Of a DNA stretch of 64,000 nucleotides, positions 58,839-64,000 are shown in pieces. How positions within the stretch are numbered: the stretch's first letter is position 1; every line of letters starts with the position of its first letter. This DNA is from Euryodendron excelsum (taxonomy: Eukaryota; Streptophyta; Magnoliopsida; Ericales; Pentaphylacaceae): NCBI GenBank assembly GCA_033060915.1, contig CM065389.1, positions 20,945,001 through 21,009,000 on the forward strand. The letters run 5' to 3'. The notes under the pieces were generated by a model that saw only the letters and a program-made list of their open reading frames with translations, did not search any database and was not told where the DNA came from. The translations under genes were made by a program, and so were the position numbers.

Positions 58839-58971
58839 TATTTATAGACAAGGGAATGACCTGGCGCCTGTTGCAGTGGCGCCAAGGCAAATTTCCTCTT
58901 GGCGCTACTAGGAGTGGCGCCAGGCCATTTTTTGGCTTAGCGCCACTACTAATAGTGCCAGCAACTTAGGA
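58839..58971 (-). promoter_or_regulatory. LTR D core promoter
   Basis: TATAAATA on the minus strand at 58846-58839; upstream GGCGCC-type inverted repeats, such as GGCGCTACT / AGTGGCGCC, between 58862 and 58971. Confidence 0.6.
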
Positions 58972-60182
58972 AATTTTATGAAGTCGGCAAGCAACGTATC
59001 TTTGGAAGATTTGGGCGCCTGTACTAGTGACTACCATGAAATTTTTAGCTTGGCTTCATTAGGAGTGATTCCGGAAAGCTCGGGAAGGACTTAAGGGACT
59101 GGGAAGGGCCCGAAATGCCAAAAAAGAGTAGGAACCCTTAGAATAGAGTCCCGAAGGTAATGGACCTGAAAAAGGATGACAAGATGTGTAGGAAGGGTTG
59201 ACCGGGCCATTAGGGGCAAAACGGTTAACTGGATCGGAAAACTGTCGGGACGGACTCAGAATGTCCTGGAAGAAGACTCAATACTTAGAAACATTATTTA
59301 GAATGTTTGCAAAGGCTACTGGTTCGATACCCAGAGCCGGTGTGGTCGGAAAAGGCGACCAGCCCACCAGTGGCAAAACGATCATTTTGTACCGGGTTTA
59401 CCGGAACTAACTCGGAATGATCTGGAAAGATAAAGGAAGGTCAAGAATACTACAAGAAGCATTCTCGGGAGATTACCGGTTTGATACCCAGAGCCGGTGT
59501 GGTCCCTAGGGCGTTCGGATGCCTAGGGGCAAAATGGTCATCTTAACCGGAAAGTCTCGGAATTGGCCCGAAACTGACTAGAAGGCACATAATCATGCCG
59601 GATTGCTTTTAAGACAATCTTGGAAGGGTGGACTTACCATTCTGAGGACTTAGGTCTGTTCTCGAGAAACGTGCCCGAAATAGCCTTAAGGACAGTTTGG
59701 TAATTTTTCACTGAAGTGGGCTAGCAGGCACAGGTGTTGACCTAGGTTTTGAGTGTTTCAGTCACTCTGACAACGGTCTCGTGACACAGGGGTTTGTTGG
59801 CAATTCCCTAAATCGACCTGCTTGTGAGTATTTCCACTACTCTAACGGTTACGATGTTTACGAGTACTTTCGCTACTCGGACGGTTCGCGATCCCGAGAC
59901 TGCCTGATCTCGGAAAGCTGCTAAAGGGACTTAGCGCCTGAGAAGTCAACTTTCTTGAAAGGCATGCCAAAATGGACAATTTTGCATTGGCGGGCTAGCA
60001 AGCGCCAAAGGTGGACCGTTCTACCATCTAGGGGACTTGGGGTCTCATCCCGGTCGACAGGTTTAAAGGGACTTACTGTTTTGAAGAAACTTTCTCCCGA
60101 AAACGTGTCGAATTGGATAGACTTACCGTCTCGAGGAATCAGCTTTCTCAAGAGAGGGATTGGAATTTAAATTTAGAAAAGA

Positions 60183-60420
60183 GGTTGGAAAGGGGACTTA
60201 CCGTCTTCAGAAAGACACGCCTAATTTGGAATTGGAAAGGGGACTTACCATTTTCGAAAAGACGTGCTTGACGGAATTGGAAAGGGGACTTACTGTCTTC
60301 GAAAAGACGTGCCTGATTTGGAATTGGAAAGGGGAGATACCGTCTTCGGAAAGACGCACCTGATGGAATTGGAAAGGGAACTTACCGTCTTCGAAAAGAC
60401 GCGCCTGATTTGGAATTGGA
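60183..60420. repeat. Short tandem array in LTR D, about five copies of 45-47 bp
   Basis: GGACTTACC or variants near 60195, 60241 and 60286 and two further copies, each with a CGTCTTCGAAAAGACG-type stem and GGAATTGG. Confidence 0.75.
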
Positions 60421-60606
60421 CTGAACAGTGCTCCTAAGGGCATTTTGGTCATTTTGCCTCTATTTGGGCCTAGTGGGCCCGTGAAGCGATGGATAGACAG
60501 GATTAGACTTAGAAAGTTGATTTGACTCAGAATATGTCCACATTGACTTGAATACAAGTCTAGACGGACTATAGATTGCCGAGCGGTAAAAAATGGGGTG
60601 CTTACA

Positions 60607-61917
60607 GTGCCTTTGGCCACTCAAATTGTATTCACATGTAAGGGCAGCATTAAAGGATGGGGGTAGAGGGCTTGGCAATAGGCGAGTAGGTATGGGCTTC
60701 AGGATATTGTTCTTCAGCAAGTTATGGTAGGCCTCAATTTGGGTGCAGGCTAAGGTGTCGAAGGTACGGATGCGTCGAGCGGGTCTATTAAAGTTAGGTC
60801 GTGCACCGGCGGAGCCATAGTTAGAGGTTAGAACAGGCATTGTTAAGGTGGGTAAGGGCAGGATAGGGTGTGATTGTAGTGGTGGACGGTATTGGGGTGG
60901 TTGACCAGGCAAGATGGCAGACACTTCGCTTTCCTTCCTGACTGTTCCCTTTGTAGTAGCCACTCTCTTGGCTATGTTGGTGATAGTTTCTCTAGTCCGG
61001 GCATAGGGGTCTGTAATCCTCCCTGTCTTGAGGACGTTTTCTATCATCTCTCCCTGCATGATGAGCTCAGAGAAGCTTTTCCCTACACTTATGCAGAGCT
61101 TCTCATAGTATATACCTTGAAAAGTGTGCACAAACAGTTGTACGTACTTCTTCTCTTCCAATGGGGGATTGACTTGTGCGGCAGCTTCTCTCCATCTCAA
61201 GACATACTTCTTGAAGCTTTCCTTTTCACCCTTACTCATAGTCATTAGGGACTATCAGTCAGAGGTGAGATCAATATTGTGATGATATTGGGCTTTAAAT
61301 ACATTAACCAACTCGATCCAGGTTGTGATCTTCCTTAGGTCCAAACGAGCAAATCATTGTAGAGCAGACCCCATGAGGCTGTGTTGGAATAGCTACATAA
61401 GAAGCTTTGGATCATTGTCATGACCACTTAGCACTCCAGCATGAAGACGAAGATGAGCGACGGGGTTACCAATGCCGTCATTCTTCTGGAAGTCAGGCAT
61501 TTTGAACCTAGCGGGTCTCGGGTGGTCAGGAAAAAAACATAACTCGTCATAAGCAGTGAACCCATAAGTGTCGTGGCCATGAAGACTTCGTAGTGAATCC
61601 TCTAGCCCTTGAATTTTTAGACTGAGAGGGTCTAGGGGGGCCTTCTTCATGACAGGTGAAAGTAATATGGTCCCGTCCTCTTCAGCACTGATCACTTTGG
61701 CATCTTCCTTATTCCTCCCCGCATTATCAGACTGAAGCACGATCCTTGGATTAGCGAGTTCGGGGTCCTTTGACGAAATCATGGATGATGATGGGACTGT
61801 AGCAGTATCCTTCATAGCCATAGTTTGAATGAGTTTAAGAATCTCATCCATCTTGGTCCTCATTTCGTTGACCTTTTCTCGAGAGACTTGAGATGATTCT
61901 TCAGGGTTAGCAGCCAT
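60607..61917 (-). pseudogene. Tat/Ogre-type gag, N-terminal and core part
   Basis: Minus-strand frame from ATG 61917, 437 codons to the LTR D boundary. The N-terminal part has a helical VNEMRTKMDEILKLIQTMA, then the core: LCFFPDHPRPARFKMPDFQK, a stop-broken section with LFQHSLMGSALQ-type and ITTWIELVNVF, MSKGEKESFKKYVLRWREAA, FVHTFQGIYYEKL, SFSELIMQGEMIENVLKTG. After a proline-rich stretch comes the first half of the zinc knuckle (CEYNLSGQRH) right at the insertion. These are hallmarks of Tat-lineage gag (capsid region like SLTG.AL.WF ... WREVAAQV). Stops: TAG 61400, TGA near 61344, and TGA-TAG near 61258. It continues at 33271 and 28203. Confidence 0.85.
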
Positions 61918-63450
61918 CAGTGATGCTTTTTGCCAAGTGATAATGGGATCCCTAGGTGAATGTTGCCCCTTCTTGGGAGCAATATTGACTCAGTGCAGGG
62001 TGACCTCTGTAAATAAAAAGGAAGAAAGAAAAAGACAAAAACACAAATCGCAAGTCAGTTTCTAATTTTTAAAGAGCTTTATGCAATGCATGTCCTAGGG
62101 TGCCCCTCTTTAGAGGGGAGACTATACACAGTGCATTGGTTCACTTTTGGGGATAGGGGATTTGCCACTGTATGCAGATACCTTACTGTTGAGCGGGAAC
62201 CTTCATCCATTCATACAATCATCCCTTAATTCATTCGCAAAAATAAAGAAGTACATTGAACTTTAGGTTTAAGATACAAAAGAATTGAAATACATTTTAA
62301 TAAAGGGGAGGGGGAACATTTTCCCTTGGACTTTCACCTATCTAATTTTACATAAGAAGCCCTAAACTACTCTTGAGTCTTCGAATTTGCCTTCCTTGGA
62401 TTCAGTGTCGAGGAGGTCGTTGAGAGACCTTGTTGATCGATCACCCCTTGTCTTCTTGGTAACCCTATCTTCGTGAGCGTAGAGGGATTGGAGCCCCTCC
62501 TATGGGATGTATTGATGTACATGTCATAAGTCCTTAGGGTTACATGGAAACCCTTAGGGTTTAGGTAGGTTTAATGCAAGAGAGAGTGAACTAGGTGTCA
62601 CTCTCAATGGGTTGATCATGTGCATGAGAATGCAGTGACTTGAGTTACTTGGAACTCTCGTCTTGACATGGAATACGGGATGCATAAAAATGGATAAATA
62701 GAGTATAGGGAAAGAGAATACAGTTGAAGTATATATGCATGTATGAGCAGTTAGACAGGCATTATAACAGTAAGAATACAATCATTATAACAACAGGAAT
62801 AGACAGGTATAAATGAAAATAAGAGCAATCGCCCTTTCCTCCATAGTTTTGGAAAACAGTGCGCGTGTCTTAAATCTCGCAGAGGTTTGGCTATGCATGG
62901 TGTCTATATGAGCATGAGGTTGAGGGTTGACTAATGCGTCCTAAAAAGGCTCAGTCCCCAGATCTTCAAACCTAGGCCCACTCCCCGAGGTGGTGCCATG
63001 ATCGGTTGGTAATCCGAGAGGGGGAACCATCAAAAGGCCGTAGGCGAAGAAACTGACACAGCATCTTGCCCACAACCAATATACCGTTCCCTCTTTCTAA
63101 CTAGAAAGGTCATATCAGGGTAAAAATACAAATATGCAATATGCAAGTGCACATGCAGTGTGTGTGTGATTTTTGAAAGCGGAGGAAAGAGCCTAAAAAC
63201 TCTCATCCATCCTGTTCATCACATTCATGCATGGCAGTTAATAAAATTTAAATAAAAAGTGCACCTACAAAACAAAGATACAAGAGATAGTATGTGAATA
63301 ACAAACTTAATACAAGATAATATGAATAAATGCATGTTTTTTTTTTTAAAACAACTTTGAAAATTTAAAGTGAATAGGATTGAACAAGTTAATTGATGAC
63401 TCTACATGGGTGAAGGGTAAAGAGACATGACTACGACCTAACCCTCTAAA
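61918..63450 (-). other. Leader of the Tat-type element
   Basis: 1.5 kb between primer site and gag start with no credible ORF. A strong splice-acceptor-like sequence (minus strand TTCCTTTTTATTTACAG, AG at 62008-62007) lies 90 bases before the gag ATG, so the leader may be spliced; the donor was not identified. Confidence 0.5.
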
Positions 63451-63470
63451 TGTCCCCAGTGGAGTTGCCA
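63451..63470 (-). other. Tat/Ogre primer-binding site, tRNA-Arg type
   Basis: The minus strand reads TGGCAACTCCACTGGGGACA, one base from TGGCGACTCCACTGGGGACA, the site usually given as tRNA-Arg in Tat/Ogre elements. It is two bases after the LTR end. Confidence 0.8.
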
Positions 63471-63472
63471 AC

Positions 63473-64000
63473 TATTGCGCTCAGATTTTTCGCACTCGAG
63501 GAATACACACACAAACGGGAAAATACTGTACTTTCTCGTTAGGACTCATCCTCCTAGAAGAATGAGTGTGACTAGGTTTGAATTGAAAATAGGTTTGAAA
63601 AAAGGGCTTTTGAAAAACATTTAGAGTCACCACCAAACTTGATTAAGGTGAGTTAGGTCACCTAAAAACTAAGCACAATCCGAAGACTACACTTAGGGTT
63701 TTTTAAAAATAATTTTGAAAATATCTCCTCAAGAGAGAGTTTTTAAGAAAATAGGTTGTTTGCCAACCTTTAGAAAACATTTAAGCCATTTTTAGAAAAT
63801 AAACTCCATTTTGGTCTTTGAAAACAACGATTCTAGGTTCAGAAGTTGGTTACGTGTAGGAAAGATGCACTAAGCCATCACCTTACCCCACCCTTGCTGT
63901 ACCTACATGTCTATTTACCCTAAATTCACCTATGAAAGTCTTTAACTAGCAACTGTCCAATCCTATCCACTTTAGAAAAAGAATGTTTAAAAAGACATAA
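63473..64000 (-). repeat. 5' LTR of the Tat-type element, cut by the window edge (copy G)
   Basis: The sense 3' end of the LTR is at 63473, where the plus strand reads TATTGCGCTCAG, with TG changed to TA. 528 bp are visible, matching copies B, C and D, including GGAATACACACACAAAC and the conserved 3'-end block. Confidence 0.85.

Larger units (their letters stand above)
58310..60606 (-). repeat. Family X solo LTR, copy D, right part, target repeat GTGCC
   Basis: It resumes LTR D at the TGGTC repeat and ends GGTGCTTACA at 60606, followed by GTGCC (60607-60611), matching 33267-33271. Contains TATA and inverted repeats (58839-58971) and a short tandem array (60183-60420). Confidence 0.92.

Overview
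This window is a stack of plant LTR retrotransposons nested inside one another. I see no ordinary host gene, rRNA or tRNA gene. The organism is a flowering plant with a repeat-rich genome, probably a eudicot; the species cannot be told. The evidence is Athila-type pol, a Tat/Ogre-type gag with 5 kb LTRs, copia-type gag with an initiator-Met primer site, plant-only accessory domains, and GT-AG introns. Almost every reading frame carries stops and frameshifts, so these are old, silenced copies.

Left part (1-17565): a diverged long-LTR fragment (1-2412); a 5.5 kb LTR of the dominant Tat-type family, here called family X (2413-7960); a gag fragment, primer site and LTR of a Ty3/gypsy element on the minus strand (7961-12033), split by a copia solo LTR (9159-11079, repeat CAAGC); LTR-like DNA (12034-15870) split by a second copia solo LTR (12689-14987, repeat ACCTT); then gag, primer site and partial 5' LTR of a minus-strand copia element (15871-17565).

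Main part (17566-64000): one Tat/Ogre-type element on the minus strand, with its 3' LTR at 17566-22523, polypurine tract at 22524, primer site at 63451-63470 and the start of its 5' LTR at 63473. Without later insertions its inside is about 8.7 kb. It holds a gag but no recognisable protease, reverse transcriptase, RNase H or integrase. On the opposite strand is a spliced accessory gene of plant mobile domain (PMD) type (23883-25726). The gag is split by two family X solo LTRs: 28204-33089 (repeat CTCGT) and 33272-60606 (repeat GTGCC). The second is itself split by a complete Athila-type element of about 13 kb (35981-58309, repeat TGGTC). Athila is split in turn by two more family X solo LTRs: 37980-43218 (ACGAG, in gag) and 48297-52366 (GGCTC, opposite strand, inside the integrase active site). 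Exact 5-bp target duplications give the order of insertion.

The most interesting signal is promoter design. Family X LTRs carry inverted repeats (GGCGCCACT...AGTGGCGCC type) just upstream of the TATA box, and the same inverted repeats stand in front of the antisense PMD gene. In Athila, a cluster of GTTCGGACGG-type motifs found in its LTR recurs inside the element with a TATA box, in front of its accessory ORF. Thus two unrelated lineages each seem to have placed an LTR-like promoter in front of an extra gene.
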